NCBI GenBank assembly: GCA_964035795.1
Contig: OZ038327.1
Span: 6,039,133-6,103,132 of the forward strand
Direction: 5' to 3'
Source of the DNA: Pterobdella sp. o SKG-2022
Taxonomy: Eukaryota; Annelida; Clitellata; Hirudinida; Piscicolidae
DNA: 64,000 nt
The translations under genes and the position numbers were made by a program. Numbering within the stretch: the first letter of the stretch is position 1; each line of letters starts with the position of its first letter. The notes under the pieces were generated by a model. It was given only the letters and a program-made list of their open reading frames with translations. It made no database searches and was not told where the DNA came from. Positions 37,959 to 62,900 of the stretch are shown here, one piece after another.

Positions 37959-40445
37959 TTTTTTTTTGCTGTGTCTTGAATATTACTTCGTTTCTGTTGT
38001 TATTATTTTCCTTTTTCAAATTATTTTTTTTTAATTTTTTATATATTGTTATGAATATTATTGTTATTAATATTGGGTTGTAGGTATGGTTGACTAGTGT
38101 TTATCCTCAAGGCTTTTAATGGTCTTGTTTCCAACCCATTAAATTTTTCACAATGTCAGCAGTAGATAAATGACTCTCATTTAAAAATGCTAAGAAAAAA
38201 GTTGCAGAAAAATATAAATAAAAAAAGTTAAAAATGACACTGTCTGCTATTTGAATGTTGATGGATTGATGTGGGCTGGTGGATGGATGAGGCATGTTGG
38301 TGGATGAATGAGGGATGTTGGTGGATGGATTAGGGATGATGGTGGATGGGTGTGGGATGTTTGTGGATGGATGAAAGACGTTGATGGATTGATGTGGGAT
38401 GTTGGCTGAGAGATTTTGATGGATTGATGTGGGATGAGGGATGTTGGTGGATAGATTAAGGGGGGTGGATGAGGATTGCCTGAATATATCAATGTTCAAG
38501 ATTGAGTGCAGAGTTGGTTGAAAAATTTATGATAGAAAAAATGGTTGTGCAGATTATTTAAAAAATGTATCAAAAGATTTTGATATTTGTGTGTCATTCC
38601 GCATTTCACAATCATATTTAACGTGTTAACAATGAAAATATTAAATCCTATTATACCATAGGAATACCATTAATATATTTGAACCCCGCCATTGTAGTAA
38701 TAACTTATGTTAGAAAAGAATGCTTAAAAGCATGAAGAATACACTGAGAAGAATGCTGGTATATGCTTTGACTGTGTTTCATTGATTTATAGTGATCTTA
38801 TACCATTATCTCTTTCATATTTATATTTTTACTCTCGGTATTATTTTTTTGTGATTTTTGATTTATGTTCTCTACAAATCATCAATAGAAAAATTTGAGC
38901 TGATGTAAAAACCCTAATTGAAATGATAACAATATCAAGTGCTCATACCTCACAATATTCTGTATTGATTTTAAGGTTGATAGCTGTTCACCATCACAAT
39001 CTTTTGTTATAAGTTCTAATGAGAGATGCTTCAATACACACAATCTTCCTGCAGACACCACTCAGACTCGGAATTTCCCCCCAATGTCTCGTTGGTCGTC
39101 TCCAAAGATTCAACAACGCTTCCATTTAATTGTCAATATCATGGTGAGTGGTGGGATGTGTTGTGTAATGGTATCGTGGTTTGGGTGTTGTATGGCGTAA
39201 ACTGCACCGAAGACAGCGTCTCCAATTTGAGACTGCTTTTCTGTTATAACCTGGATAACAGTAGACTTCGGTAACAGGTATCGACAAACTGATATCCTGC
39301 TATCGTTGTCATTTGACTTGCCGGAGGATTATTCTTTATTGACAACGGCAAGGCAAACTGTCTAAGTGTGGGAACGGCGGTTCTTGAAATCCGATAGTTT
39401 CAAGTTGGACGTTAGCTTGGGCTGGCAGTTCTATAAAAACTTTGTCCCAACTAAAAATGGTTTTCATTAGCCGACTGCTGTATACCCCAGCTACTGGGAC
39501 GCCTACAGCAGTATAATCTAATATGGATATTATTATTATTTATGATGGTGTGGTGTTGTGTGATGGTGTGGTGTGGTGTTGTATGATGGTGTGGTGTGTT
39601 GTGTGGTTGTTAAGAATGGCGAAGTACGGTGTTGTGGAAAGTGGTGTGGTGGAAGGTTGTGAAAAATGGTATGATAAGGGTGGGTTTGTGTGTTGTTTTG
39701 AGAAGTGTGTTGTGTGATTTTATAATGTGGAATGTTGTTTTGTATGGTTTTTTCACTTTGAGAACTATTATTTGTATTTTATATTAAGCAAATATAATGG
39801 AAATCTCGAGTAACCACAAATGGCAACTTTCAAATACTTAGCCAATTGCTTCATAAATAAGGTCAAGCTTTCAATTAATGCGATAGTTATTGTAGAAGTG
39901 AGGTGAAGTTTTGATGTCTTATAATTATGGTTTGTTTTCAAAATCAATAATGAACTAATATGATAAATAGTCAATTGAGGTAGCAGTGAATCAGCAGGGT
40001 GAATGAGTTCAAACTGATGCAACTTTGAACTCAATATTTTATTATTTTCTCATTATTCTTATTATGGTTGTTTTTGTGGTTGTTAGTGTAAAGATTAAGC
40101 AAAAATGTGTTCTAATTTGAGTGCAAGCCTCCGCAAAATAGTTCATAAGCTCCCATTCCTCGGTGCTTACTCAGTCTTCATTTTTCAACCTCCCTTTTGA
40201 AGTTTCAATTTTTTTTAGTGCTTATTTGGTTTTATTCTTCCAATGCTTATTTAACTTTATTTTTAAATTTTTTATTGATTTCTAAAGTTTTCCGCATTTT
40301 TATTTATTTATATTTTATTTTCTATGTGTGAATGTCTTTATTATTGTTGATGAATATGTTCCTCTGATCCTCATGCTTCGTAACCTTGTCTTGCACTTTA
40401 CTCAAGTCTGAGTGGCTTGATTACAATAAAAGTGGCTTCCAACTG

Positions 40446-40531
<86 letters not shown>

Positions 40532-41859
40532 TGAGAGAGAGAGAGAGAGTAAATATGTGCGCTTATTTTGTATCTTATCGATCTACAGACGTTGTAAACA
40601 AATACACGAAAGAAGAGGAGGTTAGGAGTGATGATGACGACGACGATGATGATATGCCACACGTGGATGACGATGCAGAGAGGGACGAGAAGGAGTTCCA
40701 ACGTTTGAATATATTGTCACGTCACTTGAACTTGCAATCTCCCGTGTGTGACATCATCAGGGATTATCAGCGCCTCTGCAGACGTCTGATGAAAGGGGCA
40801 AGCATGGTGCGTAGGGACGTTGTGGGTGTGTTGTTGTGGACCATCGATGCAACATTATTATTCATATAACATCATAGAAATAGCTATAACATGATTAATA
40901 TAAGTTGATACATGCTTGGACGACCTTGAGAGCAGATCAAGTTTCAACAACATGCACTCATGTAACATAGTTGCAGGCATCATAAATAAGAGATCACGTT
41001 TGAGTCATCGTATTTAATACATATGATTTATGAGTTGCTATCAATTTAATGTCTCATTACATTCATCAATCAATCAATCTGTACACTTCCACTGCAGGAA
41101 AAACACCCTCCAAATAAGAACATCTTCCCCACTCAACCACCCTTTGATCCACCTATCCAAACATCCGCACATCTATCCACACAAGCCACCTCATCACCAC
41201 TTCTTGATGCAATTCAAGTACTATTTATATTTTATCAGTCATTTATGTTTACAAAGTCTTATTTTGTATGCCATTCTCTCCCATTGGAGCATCTCAGTTG
41301 CCATCTCTTCCAGACCTGCCCTTGTTTCCAGCTTCTTCTAGGTGTCACCTCCAGGCTTCTCTGTTTATGTTTTCTAGGCTGTCACTTCCTCTCTTTTTCA
41401 TTGTTTCTTTTTTACACTCGTTGGTTTTATCTGGCCAGTGGGTGCAAAAATCTTTGAAACTGTATTGATGGAGGTCTCTGATGGTTGCTTTCTCCATATT
41501 GTGAATGCAGACACGTTGTGATGTTGGTCTGGGCAGTGAATTTACAGATGTTTTTGTAGGTATGTTACAATGAAAGTCTGATTCCCCTAATGTCTTCATT
41601 TTTTGTCTCAGAAGTGGGAGGTTCCCATGCTCCCATCAGTATTGTTTGAAATTTTTGTTTGTTGCAGGTGAAAGACGATTCAATGGTGAGCTCCAACATG
41701 AGGTTTGAGGCCTCTCTACCCAACAACAAGTCTGATGATGTACCACCCACTGATGCCAACAAGCACGTGACAGCCAGCACCACTGACGTCATCAACTCAC
41801 GCAACCCATCGTTAACATTACCAAAGAAAAGAAAAAGATGTTACACATCTGTTAGCTGA
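33155..41859 (+). CDS. SKI: SKI/SNO-family transcriptional co-repressor
   Basis: Seven exons: 33155-33979, 37120-37178, 37814-37861, 39055-39143, 40589-40806, 41098-41217, 41668-41859 (TGA), about 516 residues with all phases matched. Exon 1 holds the SKI/SNO/DAC domain (about 86-155: ETRLCLIQVLQNVLIGLKL, CGLITKSDAQRLC) and the SMAD4-binding zinc domain (about 178-252: CFGGCEGIF, CIECVYCHQLF, TCHWGFDSSNW). CHWGFDS...NW is typical of SKI/SNON rather than SKOR. SKI proteins bind SMADs in the nucleus and repress TGF-beta/BMP targets. The remaining exons are not conserved: Pro-rich segments, an eight-Asp run, a Leu/Arg-rich helix-like stretch and a basic end (PKKRKRC) that could be a nuclear signal. 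The long C-terminal coiled coil of vertebrate SKI is absent from this model. Exons 2-4 rest on phase and splice sites only. Confidence 0.85.
34447..34500 (+). repeat. AT dinucleotide repeat followed by poly-T
   Basis: About 18 AT units followed by about 18 T, in intron 1 of the SKI gene. Confidence 0.9.
37215..37565 (+). repeat. CATCAACATCACATCCA minisatellite
   Basis: Degenerate 24-30-base units of CATCAACATCACATCCACATCAACCTCAC type. The array starts about 35 bases after the donor of SKI exon 2 at 37179. Open frames through it (His-His-Gln and Thr-Ser repeats) are artefacts of the tandem structure. Confidence 0.85.
37871..37956 (+). repeat. GT microsatellite
   Basis: A (GT)n tract of roughly 40 units with one early TAT interruption, starting only about ten bases after the donor of SKI exon 3 (37861/37862). 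It is followed by a poly-T run. Confidence 0.95.
39255..39525. repeat. GC-richer dispersed-element candidate ending in a hairpin
   Basis: This intronic block differs in composition from its AT-rich surroundings. It ends with a nested stem at 39474-39512: ACTGCTGTA pairs with TACAGCAGT, and inside it CCCAG pairs with CTGGG. No coding potential. Possibly a SINE or small non-autonomous element; no second copy was seen in the window. Confidence 0.3.
40447..40548 (+). repeat. GT microsatellite followed by GA repeat
   Basis: A (GT)n of about 40 units then (GA)n of about 9, ending 40 bases before the acceptor of SKI exon 5 at 40589. Confidence 0.95.
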
Positions 41860-42617
41860 TGTTGAAGAGGATGAAGAGGAGAGGAGGGAGATGATTATGA
41901 TTCATTTAATTAAAATAATTATGATGAGAATATGATAATTGATCGTCGTTTTGTGTGCATTTCTTTTGTATCTCAATAATAATAAGAATAATAATAATAA
42001 TTTAATTAGTAATAATGTGATCCCAACATAAAAGAATGTCAATCAAAAACACGATAATATTCAAAGTTTTCATTGATACGAAGTTCCATATATTTCTCTA
42101 CCATCATCCGGTAACCGATGTTGCATGATGATGATGATGTAGAAAGTATATAAAAGCTTGGTCCCAATGGAAAGTTTAACTTAGCGTGTTTTAACGTTGG
42201 AAACTTAAGCGGCTAGTTGATCCCAAATAAGAAATGCTTGTTTTCATGTTCGATGCAGTTAGTAACTTAGACTCTTTCCAAATTGACTCTTGCTAATGTC
42301 TTTTATCCTTTTCATTTCCTATCATTTGTTGTTGATACATGAAATTTCATCAAGTCTCCAGTTTTATTTAATCATCATCATCATTCGGTCATATGTCATA
42401 TTATTTCAATGCATCACTTGAATCCACGCCAGGATCTTCTAAATCCAACTGTCATTTGATTTATCATTATTATTATCTTGCATTTTTGTTCATTAATTAT
42501 GCTTTTGAAAATTTTATTATCTCTGTTTTGTGCGTTTATGTTTGTTTGCTTGTTTATTTGTTTGTTTGTTTTTTTGTTTGTTTCCGCCTATCAGACACAC
42601 ACACACTTCTGCATTTA
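41860..42617. other. 3' flank of the SKI gene
   Basis: AT-rich with AAT repeats near 41975. It probably contains the 3' UTR. No further coding segment recognised. Confidence 0.4.
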
Positions 42618-43240
42618 TCCACCGTGAGGCAGGTGCACAGAAGGATTGAGAGCAGAAAATTTCTTTTGTTGGTTGTGAATGTCTTGTCGTTTGAAAATCA
42701 GTCCACAATACTGACATAGGATGCTTTCTTAAGTTCTGTGCCTTACATGGTTAGCTAAACCAGCTTTATTGGCAGCTATTTTGTTGCAACGGGGAACATG
42801 CAAGAAAGCCTTTAAAGAGAGTTGTTTTTGTTGTCTGAGTTATCGTAGTCGCTGTTATATCGACCTCTAGCAAAATCTTTTTTTGCTTTTTCTGTTGATT
42901 CCTTACGTGCATTGAGATCATGAAGAAGGTTGTAGATATTGGTGCGCCATTTCTTTCTATCTCGCTTCTGTTCTCCAATTCACCACCATATTTACTTCTT
43001 TCAGATCTGCATGTATGAGGTCATGCCACCTCTGTTTTTGTCCTTCTTGATGCTTACCATCTCTTATCTTACTTACCAGAAGTTTTTTCGGTAAACGAGC
43101 ACCATGCATTCTCTCCACGTGACCAAGCCATTGGAGTCTTCTTTTCTGAATCACCATATCGACCCTGTCTATATTCGTGCACACACACATATTTAAATAC
43201 GACACTTGCCCTTTTCCTGCATTATCACTTCTCAACATTA
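42618..43240 (-). mobile_element. Non-LTR retrotransposon remnant: 3' end of the reverse-transcriptase ORF
   Basis: On the minus strand, RRLQWLGHVERMHGARLPKK and, after a short gap, GKHQEGQKQRWHDLI match the conserved C-terminal segment after the reverse transcriptase of LINE ORF2 proteins. After a frameshift, CNKIAANKAGLANHVRHR and CQYCGLIFKRQDIHN follow, typical C-terminal zinc-finger remnants. The catalytic part is missing, so this is a 5'-truncated dead copy inserted between the SKI and junctophilin genes. Confidence 0.75.
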
Positions 43241-44037
43241 TTTATTATTATTATTCTGTAAAAGTTATTATTATTGTTGTTATTTGTACGACGGTTCTTA
43301 GTTACAAACAAGTGATAGTAATAGTTGTTTTAGACCTTATTTCTTTCTATATTTCTAGTATTGTTTCTATTATTTTTATTGTTATTATTATTAAGTTATT
43401 ATGATTTTTAATTTTCCATTTGTATTAAACATCCTCTTTGTTCCATAGTTGACCCATCTTATTCAGTTTTCTTGAAAGTATTGCAACTTAACATTATAAT
43501 TTGCTATTTCTATTATTTTTTGTTCTCATTTTTATTATTTATTTTTCGTTTTTATTTTTATTATTGTTTTTTTTTCGTCAACATTTTACCAGTTTATTTT
43601 GCAATTTCACCATTTGTACAATACTTCTTCATTGCCACCTTTCATTACCTTCATTTTATCATGTTATTTGACATTATTATTATTTTGATTATTGTTTTTT
43701 TTTGACTCAATATGACTTATCTTGTGGAATTTTTCATTTTAACTTATTATTTCTTGACAGTCTGACTTAAGATTCGTTTGTTATTCGCGGCATTTTATCC
43801 ATTCTTGATTATTCTCATTTTTATTTTCTTTTATCGTTATTATTTTGTTTGTTGTTATGCAAGGATCGATGTCCTTGTCAAATCTTGAAGCCTTAAGAAT
43901 TCATAATCGACGTTGTTTTTTTTCAAAATCCCACATGGTCGTCTCGAAAATCATAAACTCACACATACCAATTCGAAATAAAAGGGGACTTTCAAAAATG
44001 GAGGCCAACTCAAAGCAGTTGTGGAGGGTTGTTTGAT

Positions 44038-44110
44038 GGGTTGAGGGTGGAGTGGTGAGGTTTGGTGGGTTGAGAGTGGTGTGGTGAGGTTTGGTGGGTT
44101 GAGGGTGGAT
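44038..44110 (+). repeat. G-rich minisatellite
   Basis: Two and a half copies of a 32-base unit containing GGTGAGGTTTGGTGGGTTGA. Similar G/T-rich sequence lies at 39535-39720. Confidence 0.7.
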
Positions 44111-45048
44111 GCATGTAGGAGCTGGTTCAAAATTGAACAATGCATGGTGTAAAGTTAAAAGATCATAAACATGCGTTGAAGTGTCAGGAAGGATGGGTAT
44201 GAAAAGAAGCATTATAAAAATTTGAGAGCTTCACAGAAGAGGTTACATTCTGATACTTTTTTATTCAACTTAAATTTTCGACGTTAAATTGAAAGCTCAA
44301 ATTATAGTTTTTAGATTTTTGTTTCTCTAATAGCAATAAAGATGAAGTTCAAGAGTCAGATGTGTATGAAAAAATTGAGTTCAATTATAATTTTTGAAGT
44401 TTAATGGTGATATAGATGACAAAAAAGTGCATTACATGTTTGCTTCACTCATCTTAAATCACGTCCACCTAGCAGTCATCCCCCTCAAGCCCTTGTCTGC
44501 AGTTGATAAACTTCCCACCACTACTTGCTGGTCTTTGTCTGGGCAGGATGTTCAAGTTTTCACTGGTGGGGATTGTCAGCATACTCTAGACTTCGTTGGG
44601 GCATGTTGTTCAGAAAAAAACTTCATCAGTAGAAGGATTCTGTTGAGAATATCCTTCTCCATTTAAGTACAATAACATCTGACAGTTTTTAAAATGATTC
44701 AATCAAAGTCCAAAATGACACACCGTAGATAAGTAATGATCTTCGTTTTGAAGTGAGAAGGTTTTTATCTTAATTGGCTCAAAAAATTTTAAACCTTTCT
44801 GTCAAGTTTTTTCGCACATTTCAATTATTCTATTAACTACGTCACTAGTTTGATGTTTTATTCTTTTTTTCTTCAAGTTATGCAGCTTTAAAGGTGGTTA
44901 AAACCTTTAAATTCTTATAACTTTTTCTTTTAAATTTACGATTTCGCTCCATGGTTCAGTGAAACCTGTTTATGCTGTAACTAGTACTGTTATTGATTTT
45001 ATGGGAAAAGTTTTTTAGGATTTCCAAACATTTGTTATACCTTGGAAA

Positions 45049-45171
45049 CAAGTATATTTAGGAATAAAAATAAATTTTATTGAGATACGAAGCTTTTCGT
45101 TAATTAACATTTTCACTTAACGAAAAGCTTTGTATCTCAATAGAACTTATTTTTGTTGCTAAATATACTCG
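45049..45171. repeat. Long inverted repeat, 55-bp arms
   Basis: Arm 45049-45103 matches the reverse complement of 45117-45171 at 49 of 55 positions, with a 13-base spacer. The arms meet the spacer at AAGCTTTTCGTTAA / TTAACGAAAAGCTT. It can form one long hairpin. It may be a small MITE-like element. Confidence 0.85.
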
Positions 45172-47317
45172 TTTGATTGTGGCTAGTGTAAAATTATAAA
45201 CCTTGCAAAGTTTTCGAAAAAGTGTTCAACAAATAATGTTCACAAAACAACCATAGTGTATTATTAGTGCAAATGTTCTGACCATCAACTCACATAAGCA
45301 ACAATGACTGTAACAACGTGGAAATCTTGTGGTGCTTAGGATCTTTACAACTTTTGTGAAGTGACAGTGTAAGAGCACAATGAATGGTTTCACCTAAGTA
45401 TAACCATAATTCATATAGCGCCTCTAACACATCGTTTAGAGACGCTCTGCTTTGAATTGAATACAAGAGAACAGTTTTGAGCTTTTAATAAAAATAGTTG
45501 ACAAAATGATTTAAGATTAAGAGGTAGAAAGTTCTAGAAAAAAAGACCAAAAAAAAGAAAAAGCCGATTTAGCGTAGGAATGATGAAAGGTAGGGATAAT
45601 GAAGAGTCTAGAGGGGCTAGAGGATCTAAACATGCAGATTTAAACCTCAATGTGGTTTGAGAGACAACGCATAGGCGCTTGCATAGTACATCGGTCTTTT
45701 CATCACCCCCACTACTTGTCAATCGGTACCAAATTTCATTTATCATCTGTATCCGTTTTATTTGAGAACTTTATCGATTTAAATTTTAAAAAGTTTTTTT
45801 AAATTTATTTATATTATTATACAAATATAAATTAACATTTTTAAAGTGAAACTTAAATTTGATCGATATAGCTTATTAATATATCCGATCATGATTTTAT
45901 TATGATATTTTTCTTATTATGATTGTTGTTATTGGTTGCAGTAAGCTGCGTGGTTGCAAAAGTTTCGTTAACGTTTTGAGCATTTTTAATTTCAAAATAA
46001 TCCTTCAACCAGTGCACAAAGTGAATTTAAGTAATAAAAAAAGTTTCAAAATTAACTAAAACAAATGTTTCCGGGTTTAAATATATAGTTTAAGCTAAAT
46101 CATAAAGTTCAACAGAATGAGAGAATATTTGTCGAAGGAAAAGCATCATAAATGAATAAGCAGGTTTCAATTACTACATTTTTTCATTCATTCATTTATC
46201 TTTATATTCTTCCGTCTATTAAACTTTTTACTCATTCACTCATATGCCTGTCTATCCTTTCATCTATCTATTCAACCCTTCAACTTCCTTTCCATTCATC
46301 TATTTGTTTATCTACCTATCGATTTATTCATTCATCCAACTATCTATCTATCATTTTTTTAATAATTTCTAAATCTACCAACCCATCCATTTGCCCGCTT
46401 TAATACTAACCATCTCTATCCGTTTGTTTACCTACGCATTCATTCATATTTTTATATCTATTTATCCATCCACTCATTCTTTTTTTTACTCACCCGTTTA
46501 TCCAAATGGATAAATAATTTTGAAAAAAACGTTTTAATCCATGAATCTATCATCCATCCATCCATACATCTTTATACCCATGCATGTATTAATACATAAA
46601 AATTTTATCCATTTATTTATCTACCCATCCATTTATTCATTCACCCATCTATCTATCCAGTCATCCATCCATTCATTCATTCACCCATCTATCTATTTAT
46701 CCACCCATACATCTATCCAGTCATCCATCCATTCCCCCATCAATTCATTTATCAATTCATTTATCCGCTTTATTATTTATGATGCTTCATTTATTTCTTT
46801 TCATACAGCGAAGATTAACAATTATGACTTTAACTTTTCAAAAACAATTATGATTGAGTAAGGCTATGATTTAGTTCAGTTGTCTTGTATGCTTTTGAGT
46901 GATGGGTGCAGATTGAATGGGGTAGCACCAACATAATGATGGAAGCATTTGACATCCAAAAGCTTTGTGGTAGATGTTGTGATAGTTTGGTCCATGATCT
47001 AAAAGATAAACGATAAAAGGTCACCTATGGAGTCAAAAGAATTGCTGTGTGCATTGGGTTCCTTTGAAATAAGCAGACGAGGAAATGTATTTATAATAGA
47101 GCTTGCCATAAATACGTCCTATGTTTGCTCATTAATCTATTTTATTACCTTCTTACCTGGTTCACCTTCATTCATCCATTTATCAATTCTAGTAACTCAT
47201 CTATTTATTTCCCAACTCATCCACCCAATTATCTATCCACCACCACCCATCTATTCACCACCACCACCCATCTACCCACCACTCTTCATTCATCTATCCA
47301 TCTCTTTCCCTCACCAG
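45172..47317. other. Intergenic DNA before the junctophilin gene
   Basis: AT-rich. About 46170-46790 is an extended degenerate CATC/CATT/TATC repeat, and another tract at 47150-47310 leads into the junctophilin acceptor at 47317. Short frames encode repeat peptides only. A possible first junctophilin exon at 47027-47086 is discussed with that gene. Confidence 0.45.
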
Positions 47318-58956
<11,639 letters not shown>

Positions 58957-59932
58957 ACCGTGTCTACTTATGTTAAAAGTAGAATTATATCTAGATAAAA
59001 AAGTTAATCGAGATTATTAGTTGAAATAAGGTTAAAAGTTAATTAAAATCTCAAATTTGAAACTTGAAATTTTCGCAACGTCCCGCGTGTCTGCCTTCCA
59101 TTTTATATTAGTAATCTTATAATATTTTTTTGAGTAATTTAAATTATGCTTTTATAATATTTTCATAGGAACCACTATTAAATAATTATTTGAACATAAT
59201 TTTGCAGCATGAAGATTGTTTGATTGAATGATTTAAGAAATAAATGATTATTGGCAATTGAATAAATGCAGTCAATATGAAAATACTATTTTTTAAACAA
59301 AATATTAGTTAACAACATTTACTAAATTAGAAATAATGGATTCAAAAATACTAAAAACAATAGTAATAATAATAATAATAAGAATAACGGCGAAAATAAA
59401 AATAAAAGCCAAATCGATTGATGAGTTTATAAGACCAATGATATCTTGAAAGATCGTCAACATGAAACAACGACAACAACAATAATAACAATAATAAACA
59501 AAATCTTTTGGAAATAATAACAATAATAAACGAAATCTTTTGGAAATAATAACAATAATAAATACTATCTTGATTGACTAAAAGAAACAAGAAGAAAACA
59601 AACATATACAATTAAAAAGTATAAATGCAATAATAAAAATAATAATAACAATGACAAAAACAAAAAATATTATTGTTGTTATGAACACATAATACTGCTC
59701 TTGTGAAATCATTCAATGCAGCCAATTGAAATATGCACAAATATGTTATAAATAGCTTCTATGCATAATTAAATAACTCAAACCTCGCCCAAACTGACTC
59801 ATTTGTACATGTTTAAATCTTAACATCATATAGAAGAAATATCATAATTCTCATCCTGGTACAGATATCAAAGAGATTAAGATCTACAAATGATTAGTTT
59901 TCTACTTGTTTACAAGAATCTAGAAGCTAGTC
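58957..59932. other. Gap between convergent junctophilin and SALL genes
   Basis: AT-rich DNA holding both 3' UTRs. AATAAA at 59239-59244 could end the junctophilin transcript. A duplicated segment (AAATCTTTTGGAAATAATAA) appears at about 59500 and 59535. No coding sequence. Confidence 0.4.
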
Positions 59933-62900
59933 TCAAATTTCGACGCTGGAATCTTTGAGTTTGTGGAAGTTGTTGAGATGGGGTAGGGTGTCCTCTTGAG
60001 GCGACATTTGACCCCCGTCTGAACTGACGTCAGAAGGGGGGTTGACCTTGGGCGAAGGGGGAGTGGAGTGAAGTTTCTTCAACATGGATGTGAGGTGAAG
60101 CTGCACGAAGGAGGAGGATATGGGTGTTGGTAGTCTGTTAGATTTCATGAAAAGTTGTGAGAAGTTGAGAGCTGCTATCATTTCAATAGGGTTCATTTTG
60201 TTGGGACGGATGAATGGAGACATTTTGAAAGGGGAGTTGGAGAGGGAGGGAAGAGATAAGCGAGAGTAATATGCGTTAAGGAGAGATGGATCGGGCACCA
60301 GACTACGCAGTTTGTCGTTTGTGTCAAAGTTCTGGAAGGGTCGAGAAAAATTTGATGGAGGGAAGGGCTGGTAAGGATGGGAGGGAGGAGGTGGTGGAGG
60401 GGGAGAAGGGCAGAGACCCGATATGTTCTCCACTGACATCCTCCTTCCTCTCCGAGATGGCACGTTGTTCCACATGTGGGTTCCCATGTGAACCTTCAGA
60501 TTGCCCTTAGTCGTGAATGCTTTGCCACACACAGGGCACTTGAAAGGCTTGTCTCCCGTGTGAGTTCTCATGTGGATCTGTAGTGCACTGGCGCTAGAAA
60601 ACGGTTTCTGGCAGTAGTGGCACATGTGTTTCAGGTTGGTTCCCTGCACAGACGAAGTAAAACATTCTTTGGGCCTCATAGCATCCACCACCATCTTGTC
60701 CTTCTCCTGCTTCAATTCGTTGATTTGATGACTCATGTCCTGCAATGGACCCGTCTCTATCGACCTTTCAGCTTCTATGGGCCTTTCAACCTCCATTGGT
60801 CTTTCAGTCTCTATGGATCTTTCATTCTCAATTGATCTCTCTGCTTCTATTGGTCTCTCAAACTTCAGGGGTTTTTCTGGCCCCATTGTGCCAACATCAT
60901 TGTGTTGGTCCTTCAAATGTGCAGGAGAGTGACTTCCCAGATGGGCAGAGTCTACGTGCTGCTCTTCCACTTTTTTGAAACTCATTTTATCATTTAATTT
61001 ATCTTCAACAATATCAGAAATATTTTCATATTTTTTTTCGTTTTTTATCTCAACCATGTTTGCTTCTGTGTCACACATATCTGTTCCACTTCCGTTCATC
61101 ATTTTATCGTTACTTTTCGTTAGTTGATCTTTGGTATCAACACCGGATAAGAAATCATTGTTACTTCCGGAAAAGATATTTGGAGACTTGTTGGAGGAAC
61201 AGGAAGCTTCAGACCCGGACATGATGAAACTGCCCCCAGCTTCTCCACTCTTGTGAGTCATCATGTGCTGCTTCATGTTGCCCTTGGTGGAAAAGGCTCT
61301 CTCACACAGTTTGCACTTAAATGGCCGTTCTTTAGTGTGGCTTCTGTAGTGGATATCAAGGGCAGACTTGCATGCAAATGTTTTGTAGCAAATGCCACAA
61401 GTGGTGTTTGGTTTGCCAGTAGTGGCTTCAAAAGAGGATGTTGATAGCTCCAAACCATCCATACCAAAGCACTTGTTTGAGTCTTCAGACTGGTTAGATG
61501 AGCAGCAGAAACGGACACTGGTGGCCTGCATGGCCTGGATGGGGTTGTTGAGGGGGTTTTGAGACGTGTCTGAGTCATCATGTATGGTGGAATCTCCATT
61601 CTCAATAGGTGCTTCTCCGTTGGAAAGGGGGGAAGAGGAAAACTCTCTTCTGTCTAGTCCCAACCAGCTTGTAGTGCCGTGTCGAAAGGGCATCTGGGTG
61701 CGTTGAATGATTTTCTCCATCTGCTCAAGAGGGTGTTTGTTGGGATTTTCAGAGTCAGATGTAGGGTAGAGGAGGTTTTGAGGCGTTCGGGGTTTGGGAT
61801 TATTGTCATCGACGTCATCTTTTTCTCTTTCCTGGTTGGATGGGTCAGTAGCCAATAAGAAATCGATTTTTTGTTGGTTTTGAAGATTTTCTTCTGCTTC
61901 CAAATTTCTTTCTTGCTTGATGAGGTTTTCAGAAGATTTTTCAAAATCTCCAGAAAAGTAAGAAGCGCAGTCTACTTCTTCTTTGTTGGCTTCATCTCTG
62001 TCTACCTTCATCTCATCTCCTCCCACATAATCTTCTTTCACATCTTCTTTCTTGATTCCCTCCACAAAATCACTAGCTTCCATCTCATTATCTCGGCTGG
62101 TGGGTGGGTAGAAAGGGTTAAGAAAGGGAGGTCTAGGAACAAAGAAAGGGGTTCTTCTGAGAGCTTGCATTCGAATGAGAGAGGAATACTGCATATTTGA
62201 AGAGAAGGGCATGTAGTTGATGGATGGGAGCATTAGGTAGTTTCTGGGGTTGTAGGGCATGGGAGGGTGAGAGTTACTTTTGAAGTTAGGGTCGTTGGAA
62301 GTATGCATTCTCACATGTTGTTGCAACACTAGAGCATTTGTGAATTGCTTGTGACACACAGGGCACTGGTGCAACATGCGAACAGGGGGCTTGGCTCTAT
62401 GCACCCCCATATGGGTTTTGAGGTTGCCCTTGGTGGTGAATGCTCTGCCACAAATCTTGCATCTGAAGGGTCTCTCCCCTGTGTGAGTTCTGTAGTGCAT
62501 CTGCAAAGCACTCTTGCAACTGAGTGTGCGCATGCATATAATGCATTGATTGGGATCTGTCAATTTGCGGTTCATGCTTCTCACTAATTGGTCCATCTTC
62601 GATGACGTGGAAGACTTTTGGACCTCCATGAACTGCTCCATGGGGTCGACTGCATTTTTGGAGTCTTCTGACTTGGAGAGAGAGGTGGGTTGAAAAAAGA
62701 GAGAGGGGCGTGGAAAAGAAAATGAATTGAAAAAAGGAGAAGATGAGGATGAAATTTGAGGTTGACTTTTGAGTCTGGAATGGAAGAAGTCTGGGAGAGG
62801 GAAGGGTCCATCGAGGTGGTTGTCTGGAGTGACCACGTCTGAGAACTCGGAGAATTCGGAGTGGTCTCTGAGCTTGTCTTCTGTTTCTTCTTCTTCTTTA

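Noticed and set aside
44394..44666. 90-codon frame with several Cys (CQHTLDFVGACCSE)
   Set aside because: No recognised domain, no clear splice context, isolated in intergenic DNA.
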